Assembly: GCA_014871385.1 (NCBI GenBank)
Contig: CM026421.1
Span: forward strand, 20,946,865 to 21,010,864
DNA length: 64,000 bases
Reading direction: 5' to 3'
Origin: Ceratodon purpureus
Taxonomy: Eukaryota; Streptophyta; Bryopsida; Pseudoditrichales; Ditrichaceae
Every line of letters starts with the position of its first letter. The first letter of the stretch is position 1. Position numbers and translations under genes: made by a program. The notes below the pieces were generated by a model. It saw only the letters and a program-made list of their open reading frames with translations, ran no database searches and was not told the origin of the DNA. This document shows, one piece after another, positions 25,504 to 37,460 of the stretch.

Positions 25504-28500
25504 TTATCGTTTGGAGGCCGAGTATTGAAGGGGTACAGCATCGTGTTGTGGAGTGGCCATGGGTGACACCACAGGGCGGATGACATTCTGGAGTTCAGAA
25601 TGCTTGCGAGAAAGCTTTTTGTTTGTGCGGTACTGTGTGAACTTGGAGCGCACAAAGGGGCCCAGATTCTCACTCAATTTGATGCACACGAAGAAGATGA
25701 TGCGGTATGCGAATATCATGGCTGTTAACACCGCAAGATCCTCCCACTTCCCGAGCTTCGTTTTGATGCCGTACATCTCCCTGATCACGTACCAGCCTGG
25801 AATTCTGGGGCCGATCTTCTTACCGTCCAGAACATAGTTGTCAAATGTCAGTCCCGTGAATTCATTGAGATACATACCCTGCAACATGAACAATGTACAC
25901 CAGTCAGCTCCAATCAACGACTCATTACATCATCGAATTGCTAGAATTAGTTTGAGGATCTGCATGTCAACCAGAGTGTTCTTTAAATTGTGAGGAAATG
26001 GCTAAATCGTACCTGAAGAGCATACATGTCGAATCCAATGTAGGAGAGAGGATACCGCCATACTGGCTTCGGGAGATCGTCAACCAACCTGAAGAAGCCT
26101 GCTACCAACATGAAGATGCCCTGTTTCATGGTCCCAAGCCAATAGCAGATGAGTACCGATCAAGCGCATGCAATTGTGAGGGGAAACATGCACAAGAGCT
26201 AGCTGAATGTCCAGGAGTATGATTGAACTTAGAAGGATGTGGGAGCTGACCTGTATTCCTGCACCAGTGATGATTCCCATAAGGAAGTTGGGTACAAGGC
26301 TTGCAACTGCCATCATGAGGCTCTCCACTATTGCTACCTGGGCGAAGAGCGAGAGGACAAAATAGACGAAGTGATCAAAGCCTGGGTGCAAACGCGCCAT
26401 GTAGTAGACGATGACGCTCGAAACAAGAGCGATGAGGAAGAGAAACGGAATTGATGACAATGTGTTTCCCACCACAAACGCCAGGACCCCATAGTGCCCG
26501 TTCAGCCTCTCTCGGTTGAAAACCTGCACAAGATATTAGATATTTCAAATCCAAGTCAGTCACCAGCTGCAAAACATACATCAATGGGAACAAGAACTCT
26601 AGAACGATTCTAAGTGATACTTACCTTCATATCCTCCACAAAGGATGGAAAGCCTCCAATGGACATGAAGGTCAGAAAACCACCGACATAGGCGATGCAT
26701 CCTGCTCTTCCCTGTCATAGAACCAACAGAAAAAAAGCTGTAAGACGATTTTACAGACGAGAGAGTCAGTCCTTCTCACCAACATCCCGAAACAAGTGCT
26801 TTAATATTTTCAACATGGAATAGAAGTTATACCAATATGCCGCTGTAGGAGTGATCAAGTTTGAAGTAGATGGAACCCAGGCAGAGTGAAAGTGTGATAT
26901 ATATTACAAGGCGAAGCCAGTAGTAGCCAATGTCCCGGCTCATGTTGACGAAGGAGCGGCGTGTGAGGGTCAAGCACTGCTTGAAGAAACTGGCTTGACT
27001 TCCACCAGATTCGAGGACCGTCCCTTGCTGGCATGATAATGATTGATCAAGAAATTGTTAGAATCGAAATAAAAAAGAAAGCTCGACACCCTGCTTTAAT
27101 GTCTGGGCATGCTATTCAGAGTTGCATTCTTAAAAACAAACAACTAATGTAGTTCACGAGTGTATATCTGTGTGATTTTACCGGAGGAAAGTCATGGATA
27201 ATTAGGTAAACATGAAGCAGCGCTCACAAACATACCATTTGAAGAATTTCGTGGATTCGTGCCATTGTTTCCATTGCGTACTCGCTGTTCTGATAGGCAT
27301 CGCCAAGTATTCTTACTACCTGGGCGGTGCTCATCTTGTCTATAAGATCCACGCTTTCCAAATCCTGCTCCCGCAAGTCCAAAAAAATAATTTCAATATG
27401 ATGAAATTAAGTCATGTTTCAGTCATATATGCGAACGCAATCTCCTACAAGTGATGTATCAAGTTGGATATTGTAGAACAGGAGCACTGATGGACGCAGA
27501 CACATGAACCTGTCGTAAGTCTAGCTTATGCTATAGTTAGTCTGATTGAAGACGAGGAGCAAACATACCCTGATTTTGAAGGAGCCTTTGAGGTTGGATT
27601 TCACTTTGTCGAAATCAGCATTAATGGCACGCAGAAAATGATCCGAGGGATTCCTTAGCGACGGGCAAGGGAATCCAGCAGCCGTGAAGTGCTGACATTG
27701 CCACCCAAACACACACACATAACTCACTCAGGCTCAATATGATTACCTTACGCACCCACACATTGAAGGAGAACTCCAACAACACTAGCAGAACTTTTTT
27801 GACTCCCTCACATTGGCTATGGAATAATACCTCAATCGCATTGTTGGCGTGACCAAAATAGATAAGCTTTCCACCGGAAAGGAGTGTCAAGTAGTCAAAG
27901 AGCTCGAAAACCTCACTGCTCGGTTGATGAATTGAGGCAATTATGGTGCGCCCGTCTCGAGCTAAGTTCCGCAATGTTGTAATCACGAAAAATGCGGCGG
28001 CGCTGCATACCAACGCACCATCCCACTTTCAAATTAAACAAAAAAAACACAATGTACACAATAGCACAGACGACCCAAATTTCAGGTCACTCTCCTAATT
28101 TGAAAGTAACGCCAACATTCAGATCGGCTCGAAGACCAACCTGTCCAATCCACTCGTTGGCTCATCAAGAAAGAGCAAACGCGGGCGAGTGAGAATTTCT
28201 AAAGCGATGCTCAGGCGCCGCTTCTCTCCTCCACTCAACCCCCGCAGATGCCAATTGCCCACGGGCGTGTTGCGACAGTCATACAGGCCCATCTCCTGGA
28301 TGGTGCTGTCCACGATGGCTTTCTTCTCCGCCCGGGAGACAGTGCTGGGCAGTCGCAAACTAGCCGAGTAGTAAATCGACTCCCGCACTGTGAGCGTTCC
28401 TATCAGGTCGTCTGTTTGTGTCACGTACGCCTGATGATCGCAAAGTCATCAATATCATTACAGAATCCAACTTCGTTACAAATATCAGCCAAAAATTACA

Positions 28501-29349
28501 ATTCTTGTCAAGAGCTATTGATATCCTTACAGCGGTTCCGTATGAGAGAGTTGTTTTGCGGCGGCCATTGAGTAGCACTTGTCCTGTTTGGGTAGCGTTC
28601 TGTGCTAGTCTTCCTGTCCACCCCACCCCAGATGGCAATTGAGTACTAGCATCCATGCCAGGAACATGCTAAGTTTACGACACTAAACCTCATTGCAAAC
28701 AATCCTACGTGAACTCAAACAAACTTAAACTGGTGCAAGCACATTCTGAAGCACAAGTGCAGTTGAGAATTTAGCAATGGATTGGATTCCGAAATGCACA
28801 TGTCATGGTTGAGTTATATAAGCCAGGTTACATTACCTGCTAACGTATCAAGCAGTGTGGATTTTCCTGAACCTGATGGACCCATGATGGCCATCAACGA
28901 CCCTGGTTCGGCGTAACCTAGACATTTAACACCACGAAACCGTCCATCCATCCTTTAGAAACCAATTCATAGAAGGAATGCTAACGATTAGAAGCAGTTG
29001 ATTCATAATTTCTCTGCCCTTGTGCTGTTTGCGTGACGGCCAGTCAGGTGATGTCATAAATCTCACTGGATTCAGATAGCTGAAGGTGAACGATGAATTT
29101 CTTTACCAAGTGATGCGGCATACCTGTTAATCCTTGAAGAATGGCTTGTTTGGATCCGCCATGATGGATGGTAACCCACAAATCCACCCATGTCAGCCGC
29201 GCAGAAGTGTCGCCCACCTTCTCGGTGTTGGTCCTGTCCCTCCAAAGAGTCTCACTTAACGGGCTCATACCAGGCATGACACCCAGCGCCGGCCGCTGTG
29301 CCCCATTGTAATTGAGCGCTGCCTGTCTAGTTGCATTTGAACTTGCCAT
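25504..29349 (-). CDS. ABCG half transporter, ABCG11/12 (WBC) clade
   Basis: Twelve exons read on the minus strand: 29349-29124, 28917-28837, 28613-28531, 28430-28141, 28002-27831, 27691-27569, 27364-27236, 27027-26833, 26711-26625, 26523-26251, 26120-26013, 25878-25504. They join in frame to 713 residues; an ATG one codon upstream (29352) is equally possible. The nucleotide-binding domain comes first, with Walker [10 protein letters not shown] (about 88-96), signature LSGGEK (about 195-200), Walker B LLFLDEP and the H-loop in SIHQPSSEV. Membrane segments follow (for example [21 protein letters not shown] and [19 protein letters not shown]). Reverse domain order and the [17 protein letters not shown] block match Arabidopsis ABCG11/12-type exporters, which dimerise in the plasma membrane and export cuticular lipids. 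That role here is inferred from the clade. No key residue is missing. A leader intron is suggested by an acceptor at about 29380. Confidence 0.93.
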
Positions 29350-29352
29350 CAC

Positions 29353-31013
29353 AGCTAGTCCACCTCCCCAGCCACCTCACCTGCATCAATTAAAATTCCC
29401 ACTGTCATCACTGTGTACCTAAAACTTCAATGATACGAAAACTAGGACAGGATGGTAACCTTGTACTACATCGAGATAAATTTTGCCGTTCAGATCCAGT
29501 GTTTGAAAGCCAACTATTCTGAGTTTGAAAGCGAAGGGCATACAGCATTGATTTGTAAGCATTCAATCAAAGGCAAAGAGTCATTTTCTGACACGACATG
29601 GTATTGAAAACCTCTGCAGCCATCGTACACAGCATTGAATTTCTTCTACTCATATCATATGATACTTGTTCATGCACTGGTGACTGCACTCTCTCATGAC
29701 GCCCACATGCTTGTCCTCTAGGCTGCTGCAGTGCTCTGCCAGCCCGAAGAGCCACGCACACAACAACCTGATAAAACCTCCTCTGCTGACGACGCTAAAA
29801 TACTTGTACTGATGCTAGATCTATTGTGGCAACCGGACAACACCATCGTAATATTGGTAAAAACATCAACATCCTGCAAACAGCTAAGCTCCAAAAGAAC
29901 AAAACTCTACAATGAGTCACCCCACACTGATTACTGTAGAACCTTCGAAAGCCATGGTTACGCAGTCATATGCTCTAGAGAGGGTCCCTTGGGAGTCTTC
30001 TTTACACTCTGTCGCAAACAATCTAGAAGACAGTAGAGGTATCTAGAGCCTTGCAGCAAAGATCTCCGATACTTACTGTTATACATCATATCAGCCGCTA
30101 ATTATTCATACCCTCATCCAGCGACGTGTTGCAAGAATCGACTAGAGCTACACATCTTCCTCTTCAAAGCCCAATGCAACATTTTTCTGAAACACGTGAA
30201 AACATGGCCCTAGAATCAGACTTCTCATTCCGAAGTCTAGATTATCAATACACTCTTGCTGTTCAGCTAGACAGCTCCTCATACGCCATCACCTACATCC
30301 ACATGAGCCTGCTAACACCACCGAAAATCACCTACATCACGAGACACAACCTAACATGCAGAGGAGCAACAGGACACAAGATAGTTTTACCTTGAAAGGG
30401 CAGTCCGATGCAGCCACCTCGGGCACCTCCAAAACTCCTTAACTGGTATACGAACGTCCAACAAACTCCAGCCTTTGGAAGCAAAAGGCCTCCACTCTCA
30501 CCTTCGAAGAAAAATGCAGTAGTTGCATCAACAAACTCCCCCTGTTCCTGGTCCTGCACATGAGCTGTTCCAGTACTTGCCAGACAACTGCCCTACACTG
30601 AGAAGATGGAGAGCTAGAGCAGGTGCACATGAGTCTAGCAGCAATGCTAAGTCAGAATGACGTCGAGCCTGAACCAGCTGCAGCAATAGCAATGCCCGGG
30701 AGTTATGAGGAGTTGGGAGAGGAGAGAGGAAGCTGGCATTGAGGAGGCGAAGGAATTAGCAGGCTCAGGTGGGCAGGGCGGCAAGAAAGAGACAAGGTAG
30801 TTGAAGGGGGTCATTAATGCTGCCCATTATACATCCCCTGCATGGTAGGACACCACTCCTTTCATGGGAACCTTCAGGTGGACTGTGGACACTGGACACT
30901 GAGCACAGTCTTAAACAATGCATCGGCATGGGAGCACTTGATTCATGATTAGCTTAAGCACGTGTGAGATTAAATCCTAAAGTAGAAACAAAAAAAGAAA
31001 TATATTGATTAAC
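29353..31013. promoter_or_regulatory. Upstream region of the ABCG gene
   Basis: An acceptor-like sequence (TTGATGCAG|GTGAGG on the minus strand, about 29380) points to an intron in the 5' leader. Further upstream I see no conserved coding region; open stretches at 29.7-30.6 kb on both strands lack domain support. Confidence 0.35.
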
Positions 31014-31017
31014 AAAA
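31014..31017 (-). terminator. RNA polymerase III terminator of the tRNA pair
   Basis: On the minus strand a TTTT run follows one base after the tRNA-Ser 3' end. No T run lies between the two tRNAs. Confidence 0.75.
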
Positions 31018-31018
31018 T

Positions 31019-31100
31019 CGTCAACTGCAGGGTTCGAACCTGCGCGGGGGAACCCCAACAGATTTCAAGTCTGTCGCCTTAACCACTCGGCCAAATTGAC
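31019..31100 (-). tRNA. tRNA-Ser (anticodon TGA)
   Basis: On the minus strand the 82-nt sequence begins GTCAATTTGGCCGAGTGGTT and ends AGTTGAC plus discriminator G. The acceptor arms GTCAATT and AGTTGAC pair. The anticodon loop CTTGAAA gives TGA, reading UCA codons. A long variable arm is present (GGGGTTCCCCC), as expected for a class II serine tRNA, and the T loop is GGTTCGAACC. There is no intron. It lies 4 bp after tRNA-Pro in transcription order. Confidence 0.96.
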
Positions 31101-31104
31101 AATT

Positions 31105-31176
31105 GGGGCATCGGGAGAATCGAACTCCCGACCTCTCGCACCCGAAGCGAGAATCATACCACTAGACCAGATGCCC
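31105..31176 (-). tRNA. tRNA-Pro (anticodon CGG)
   Basis: On the minus strand the 72-nt sequence begins GGGCATCTGGTCTAGTGGTA and ends GATGCCC plus discriminator C. The anticodon stem CTCGC/GCGAG encloses loop TTCGGGT, giving CGG. The T arm is GGGAGTTCGATTCTCCC. There is no intron. It is the upstream member of the pair. Confidence 0.96.
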
Positions 31177-31183
31177 TATACCA

Positions 31184-31217
31184 CTGACGTGGCAAATATA
31201 TCCGAGTGCCACGTCAG
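31184..31217. promoter_or_regulatory. Inverted pair of ACGTGGC (bZIP/ABRE-type) motifs
   Basis: CTGACGTGGCA (31184-31194) and TGCCACGTCAG (31207-31217) are perfect 11-bp inverted repeats 12 bp apart. Each carries TGACGTGGC, the core bound by plant bZIP factors including ABA-response types. It sits 8 bp upstream of tRNA-Pro and about 1.8 kb upstream of the ABCG start. Binding is inferred only from the motif. Confidence 0.6.
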
Positions 31218-33117
31218 CAGGACCGAAAGTTTCTCGGATGGATGAGTAAGTTTTAGATGATTATCTTTATAAAATTTGATTGTGAGCTGTCACCTTTTTC
31301 TTGATCATATTGTGTGAAATGGAAGTTTGATTATGAGTTGGAAGTTTGATTAACAGTTACTAAAACATGAGTGAATTTCATCATTTTCAGGCTATCATTG
31401 CTTTGCCTACCTTTGATCATATTAAGATAGCAATTTTGGGATCATCAAGCTCCATTATGCCGACAGACACACCCAACCAAACCCATGAAACCCACTCGTA
31501 CTTTACAGATATCTTCATGGGCTTGTAGTGGGAATTGTTATTGGGAGGGGGGCTCAGCAATGTTGGAAGGAGACAGCCAAAATATCAGAGAAAATGTAAG
31601 GATACCAGGTCACAGGTTGTACTGTTGGTGAGGTAGAGTGCAACAATTTCACATTGAAGAGAATTGAAGTTCAATGTCAGAGTGTTGTAGTCAGTAGCAC
31701 TGCACCCATTTAATGACCCTGCCCCTGTGCATTCGAGAAGACTTGCACGACTCCGAAGTCTGAGCAGGGTGCATAGTTGTAATTTATGGGGGTGTTCCTG
31801 ATCATCACATGTCTTGTTTGCAATGGAAAGTAATAATAATCACAAATCATTATATCAAACCATTGCGGTATAAGAAAAATCCAACTCAATCAATAGTATT
31901 GTCTAGGTGCACATGAAAAAAATCGGATTGAAATGACCTTCCATTTGTCCATCCACAGAAAAGAAATAAAAAATGACCAGCTCAAGTCCGCGAGTCTGCA
32001 TAGGTGCAAGTTGTATTTCGATAAGTCTTGCCCATTTTCCAAACTAGAATGATTGTCCCCCGAAATTTTTCAAAATAGATAATCATTTTGACAAGAATCA
32101 ATATTTGGTACGCAAGAACCATCCTGTAAGTTACATTATTAATCCTCCCATTGGTTGGTACGTTTAACATTATGTGTTCTCTCACTAGTTGGAAAGGGCA
32201 GATTGCACTGCAATGATGCGAGGAGTCAATGAAGGAGAGTATTATATTTCGCACTGTTTAAGTTATGTGGTAATCGGTCAAACATCCATGTGCAGGTACT
32301 GTTGGTCCAAACTTCAAACCTGAACCAAACAGTTTTCTGTACACCACTTTAATAAGTTAGTGCTCCAGCCTTCAGTTATCATTAAACGCCCGTTTTGAAG
32401 GTAAAATTATTAAATTGAAAATTAAATTTCTTACACAAATGAATTTCTGTGAAATTCGTAGTGGGAGTTTTTTAAAGTTTTTTATTGGAAATGAATAAGC
32501 TGATAACCGTTTACTTACATTCGAAATGTTTGTGCATCTAATTCATACAGAAAAACATCAACCAAGTGGCAAGATAAGTTCGGACTCAGACTCGGCACCA
32601 AACCACCTGTAAAGATTCATGTCCCAGTGTGATTAATTCGAGTTTTGACTGATGAATAAAGCTCCTCTTCCATGCCCACTGGCAGGTAGTACCCAAGTCC
32701 TGTCTGCAAGGTCGTTTTAGTCAATGTAGACACTGGCACATGTGGGCGAAGTAGGTACACAACTCTCTTTCCTTCATGGCAGAATACTGATTCAGTTCTC
32801 CAGATCTGTCTGCTCTTCTGGCCTGATTTATAACACACCTGTAGTCTTGTTAACAGCGTGAGCAGAGGTCGCTCAAGGGTGTGGTGACTGGTCATTCCAT
32901 AGCAATAGACTTTAGCGGAGTTGCAGAGTCACCTTACTCTGGCAAAAACCACTTAATGACGAACTACAACCTATGCAACTGCAGCCGCAAGTTTTCTTTG
33001 CAAAATACACATGCATCATCTTCCCCTCCAAACCTGCAACATTCACTACCAAAATACGCCGCGTTTAAAGGGATCGGTTGATCCCATTTCCATCTGATGC
33101 AATCCAGGAACAACTTA
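31218..33117. other. Spacer, no gene recognised
   Basis: Open stretches on both strands (for example 32.0-32.25 and 32.6-32.9 kb) show no domain or splice support. No repeats beyond short homopolymers noted. Confidence 0.45.
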
Positions 33118-33474
33118 TTAACCCTTAAACGTCAGACCCAGCCCGAGGGGCTGGGTTTAAAGGAATAATTGGAGACAGAAGTTTCATTTCTCAACCAAAT
33201 GAAGCGAGACTTGTTGCGTTGGAAAGCTATTGAAAAAGCGATCTAGATTCCAAATTTTCGCCCCATTTGATAGATTGTGGAATCGTTGGTAAGCAATCAA
33301 GTTATCAGATTGAACAAGTTTTGAGGTTGGGGCAGCTGAAGTTGAGTTGTGCTCCAATGGTACAGTGCTACAGTGCGGCGCTACAGTGCACTGCAGAGCC
33401 ATTTTTGGGGGAAAAAATATTTAGATTCGGTCCGGGCTGCCCACCCAGGACCTAAAATGACGTTTAAGGGTTAA
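33118..33474. mobile_element. 349-bp MITE with TTAA target duplications
   Basis: The element (33122-33470) starts CCCTTAAACGTCAGACCC and ends ATGACGTTTAAGGG, giving a perfect 13-bp terminal inverted repeat CCCTTAAACGTCA. It is flanked on both sides by TTAA (33118-33121, 33471-33474). TTAA duplications with CCC...GGG ends are the hallmark of the piggyBac superfamily; Kolobok elements also use TTAA. The interior has no transposase frame, so it would depend on an enzyme supplied elsewhere. A short hairpin (CAGCCCGAGGGGCTG) lies just inside the left end. Confidence 0.85.
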
Positions 33475-34190
33475 CTAAGTTTAAAGAGATGTTCTAGTTT
33501 TTTTCCGGTGTCAATGATGCTCATATCAATCAGTACATCAGAGAGTGCAGCAGCAAGACAACGGTGCAGACAAGAGTTCTGGCCGTGGCCCATGTATAAT
33601 TGTGAGGCTTGAAAGTCTACCGTCAACGCGTCAAATAGTTACTACGATATCTGTATCTTTGTTCTAAGGTGAGTTTGAATATTGTATAGAACTTGAAATT
33701 CAACGCGCAAGTTGTCTCCGAAATCTGAAGTTAATGCGTATGCTATAGGAGGTTCTGTGGAATCTGCATAGGCCCATGGCCCCACGCGGTGGCCTGGTGT
33801 GTTGGTCGTGCCGAAACTCCTCGGCTCTTTCTTCGTCAGTTAGGATTGCATTTTTATTCTGACTTGGTTCTGTGAAGTACGGCGCTGTTCTGATTTCCAT
33901 TGCAGTAAGTAATTGTTTGGCATCCAGTTAACGTATCACAGGTAGCCTGGATTGCTCCTCAAGCCATGGACAAATAGCAAATCTGCTAAACTGACTTCTT
34001 ATAGAGTCCAAGTAAATTGAAAGTGGGATGCTTTATATATTACACCCTAATTTTATATTCGTTGAAACAGAAAGTGCCATAAACCCATCTGGAAACAGTA
34101 TTTTTGTGTGTTCTAAACTCCCTACAAAAACAAAATGTGAGGCAATGATATTACCTTGTACACCTCCAGGCCCAGAACCTATCCGGTAAG
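33475..34190. other. Spacer and 3' UTR of the BTB/NPH3-like gene
   Basis: No supported gene; lies downstream of the minus-strand stop at 34191. Confidence 0.4.
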
Positions 34191-36444
34191 TTATTCACAA
34201 CCACAAACACATGGGGACTCTGTTACAAAAACCCCTGTAAGCTTAGAATTACTTGTGCTAGGGGACAGCCATAGAGTCTTCCTCTCTGGTATGTCGACCA
34301 GTAAGACTTTTATGTAGAGTGTACAATCCTTCTTTATACCATAGAAGGCAACAGTGTGGGATTCAATAAGTTTCTGTCCTTGGTAAACTGGCCACCAAAA
34401 TCTTTCGGAGGGGATACACTGTGTCTTTGCAATGATGGTCTCCTTGATTCTGTTGACGGTGGTGGCATGCGATTCCACTCGCAAACTCAAGAGACTTCCA
34501 TCGAGAGACCTTACGAAGACAGTGAACGGAGTTACGCAGCAATCATGAATCCTTCTGCTCTTTCTCTTAGTCTCGTTCTCCTCAAGCTGCAAAAAGTAAG
34601 TCACTTAGTCCAGGTCCTTACTACAAAAATCAGCAATATGTACTAATTTAAAGTCATAAATCAAAAAAATAATGGAGTAGTTTTTAAAGTCAAGAAGTAC
34701 ACAAGTTGTCATGGTGGAAACAAAACCATGCTTACAGCCTAACAGTTGCAGCATCCATTCTTGGAAGCTTGCATACTTCAAAAAGAAGAATGACAATATA
34801 TAACAAGACTTACAACAGAAAGCTTTCGTTTAAGAGAGAGGTGGTTGTCTTGCCTCCTCCTCAGAAGCCGGACATAATAGTTGTCGCGATGTGACAAAGT
34901 AAAATCGATGGCAGCTTCGAATTTAGCTTCCGAGAGTTTATCCAGGTCTACCATATTCCAAATGTCCTCCGCCTCTTCCTGGGTGAACAACCGTAAGAAA
35001 CTCTCTACAGCATCATACAACAAATCATGGGATTCTCTCTCATTGAGAGGGACGCACTCTGCCATCTCCTTGAAATTCTCCTTGGAATCCGTGGAGCCAT
35101 CCCATGGATTTCGTTCAGCCTCGAATATCAGAGCTCCATCAATTAAGTCTCCAAGATGTTGCATCTCCTCTGTTCTTGACATGGTATCTTTGGATGCAGA
35201 CACTGCTGTTGAGACAAGGTCTACAACAACTCGTGGATGCAGACCCAAGATGTCTTCGCCATTCAGCTGAGACAATCTAGATGAAACATAATCCTTGATT
35301 GCATCTCCACTCAGCATTGGACGCCTGAAAATACCCGGATACAAAAGCATCACCAACTTCCTTGGATCAACCCTGTCAATTTGTACCTCTCCTGCAGCAA
35401 TACATTTATCCAGGGCGTCACTGAAATAAGAAAAGATCATACAGCGTGCAGTCGATTGGGAATCTTGGTCACTACCGAGCAGTATGTCCAAGTTGGTTGA
35501 TGATTCTGTACACCAAAAGAAACCAACCATGTTCACTCCCAATCTTTCGAATTCTTGTAATATTGCATCCAAAACCTCAGGGTAGAGCTTGGTGAGGTCC
35601 AACAGAAACTCAACAATCTCGCATGTGTTTTTATCATCAGAGTTTTGAAACTGCACTGCGTGTTTGGCTAGTTTGTTGATGAGAAGATTAAAATTCTCCT
35701 TTTCCAAATCATTGATTAGACGATCACAGGAATCCATTGCATCGTAATGCGCTAGAATGCTCATGGTTCCTTGGAAACCATGATTTTTGCTTTCCTCCTC
35801 GATAAACCCCTGGCAACGTGAGTGGAGGTTGTCTGGTGCAACATCCTGCAAGAAATCATGCGCAGTCAATAAACGAAGCATTCAAACCAACTATGGACCA
35901 CCTGATATTGACCAAAAGATGTCTTTACATGATTGTGAATTCTGAAAACTCAATTAGGTTTTGAAAAATGTGTGGAAAAGCAGATCAAACAACTGAACGG
36001 AAAAGATCACCACACCCACACCCAGAATCAGAATAGGTGAAATAAGTACAAACCAAGTACCTCTGTAAATCCGAGTATGCTTGATGCGCCAAGTAAATTG
36101 AGGACATTTTCCTTTGTGATAGGAAGGCTGGAATCGTAACAAAACCATCGTAGGTATTCAAAAGTTTGGATACCACCCGGAATCACCAGTTCAATCGTAG
36201 GTAGTGGACGTTCCTGCCTTGGAGGAATAGTGTTATCCTCTCGAATAGTAACATTGAAGTTAGATTTCTTAAATTCTTGGATAGCATTTCTGAAAGAAGA
36301 AGATTTGTGGACAAAGGGATAGGCTGAGCATAAGAATTGAAAGTGCTCAATCCTAACCACAACCTCATGAATATCTACCAAAAGCCTAAGTAATGGACCA
36401 GGGCCAGCCACAACCAGCTCTGATCCCAATCCTGAGTCGCTCAT
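34191..36444 (-). CDS. BTB/NPH3-like protein with C-terminal ubiquitin-like domain
   Basis: Three exons join in phase 0: 36444-36061, 35845-34814 and 34586-34191, giving 603 residues. The start MSDSGLGSE was preferred to an ATG 23 codons upstream because a plausible acceptor lies between them. Exon 1 carries a BTB-type region with IELVIPGGIQTFEYLRWFCYD and a helix ENVLNLLGASSILGFTED, matching the PGG...F..FCY and NV..L..AA..L.MTE pattern of plant NPH3/RPT2 proteins. Exon 2 ends in an NPH3-like block: LIDGALIFEA, PLNERESHDLLYDAVESFL and MVDLDKLSEAKFEAAI. Exon 3 encodes a ubiquitin-like fold, FTVFVRSLDGSLLSLRVESH through CIPSERFWWPVYQGQKL to KKDCTLYIKVLL, without a terminal Gly-Gly, so it is not conjugable. 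NPH3 proteins act as substrate adaptors for CUL3 ubiquitin ligases; the same role here is inference. Confidence 0.78.
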
Positions 36445-36959
36445 ATTGTCGCCTTTGAAAGATTCACCCTGCACTTTGCGACAAGGAAGGAAGTACGTTG
36501 TTAATATGATCACTTGCGCAACGAGGCATCACATCTACTTATCATTCAGAAACAGATTCACTTATCCCCAACTTCGAAAGAAACCAAAGAAAAGTTCGAT
36601 TTCAAAAAATCCAAATGTCTGAATATGGCCACTACATACACTCTCTCTTCACACATTTACCAATCGATCGAAGAGACAGGTAACACGGCCAGGGCCGACA
36701 TTTATTCTGCTTCTGCTAGAAGCTCGAACTGGAATCTCTATGCGTCGAGGCACACTGCTCCAAGTTGCGAGCATGAAGTGAAGAAGACGACATGAGAAGA
36801 CGAGCGAGAGAGTTGAGAAGGGCGCCCAATGAAAGCAGCATGCATGGAGATCATGTCCTTGGGTTGCCTCGATGATGCATGAGGAGGCCAGTCGCTTCTC
36901 CCCCACTACTGTGTGTCCACTACTAAGTTACTTTGTGTCACCCCCCACTCTGTCACCTC

Positions 36960-37460
36960 ACCCCGCAGGGGTCTTGGGGGTGGAGTCTCGGGGGTCTTGG
37001 AGTGGACTCTAGGGGGTCTTGGAGTGGACTCTTGGGGGTCTTGCGGGTAGAGTCTCGAGTTCTTCGGGGTCTTGCGGGTAGAGTCTCGAGTTCTTCGGGG
37101 TCTTGCGGGTAGAGTCTCGAGTTCTTCGGGGTCTTGAGGTGGAGTCTTGGGGGTCTTGAGGTGGAGTCTTGGGGTCTTGGGGGTCTTGGAGAGGAGTCCT
37201 GGGGGTCTTGAAGATCTTGGGGGTGGAGTCGAGGGTCTTGGGGAGGGTCGGGGGTCGGGGGTCGGGGGTCGGGGGTCTTTACGGTGGAGTCTCGGGGGTC
37301 GGGGTCTTGACAATGGAGTCTCGGGGGTCTTGAGGGTGGAGTCTCGGGGGTCTTGAGGGTGGAGGCTCGGGGATCTTGGGGTGGAGGCTCGGGGATCTTG
37401 GGGTGGAGGCTCGGGGATCTTGGGGGTCTTGGGGGTCTTGGAGTGGAGGCTCGGGGTGGA
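36960..37460 (+). repeat. G-rich minisatellite
   Basis: Irregular tandem units of the type GGGGGTCTTGNGGTGGAGTC fill about 500 bp, with G on the plus strand. Within it a 31-bp unit starting CTTGCGGGTAGAGTCTCGAG is repeated three times exactly (37040, 37071, 37102). At about 37241-37278 GGGGGTC units follow one another, giving five closely spaced G runs and a strong G-quadruplex motif. It lies between two divergent genes, about 0.5 kb upstream of the BTB/NPH3-like ATG and about 1 kb upstream of the LeuRS ATG. Confidence 0.92.
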
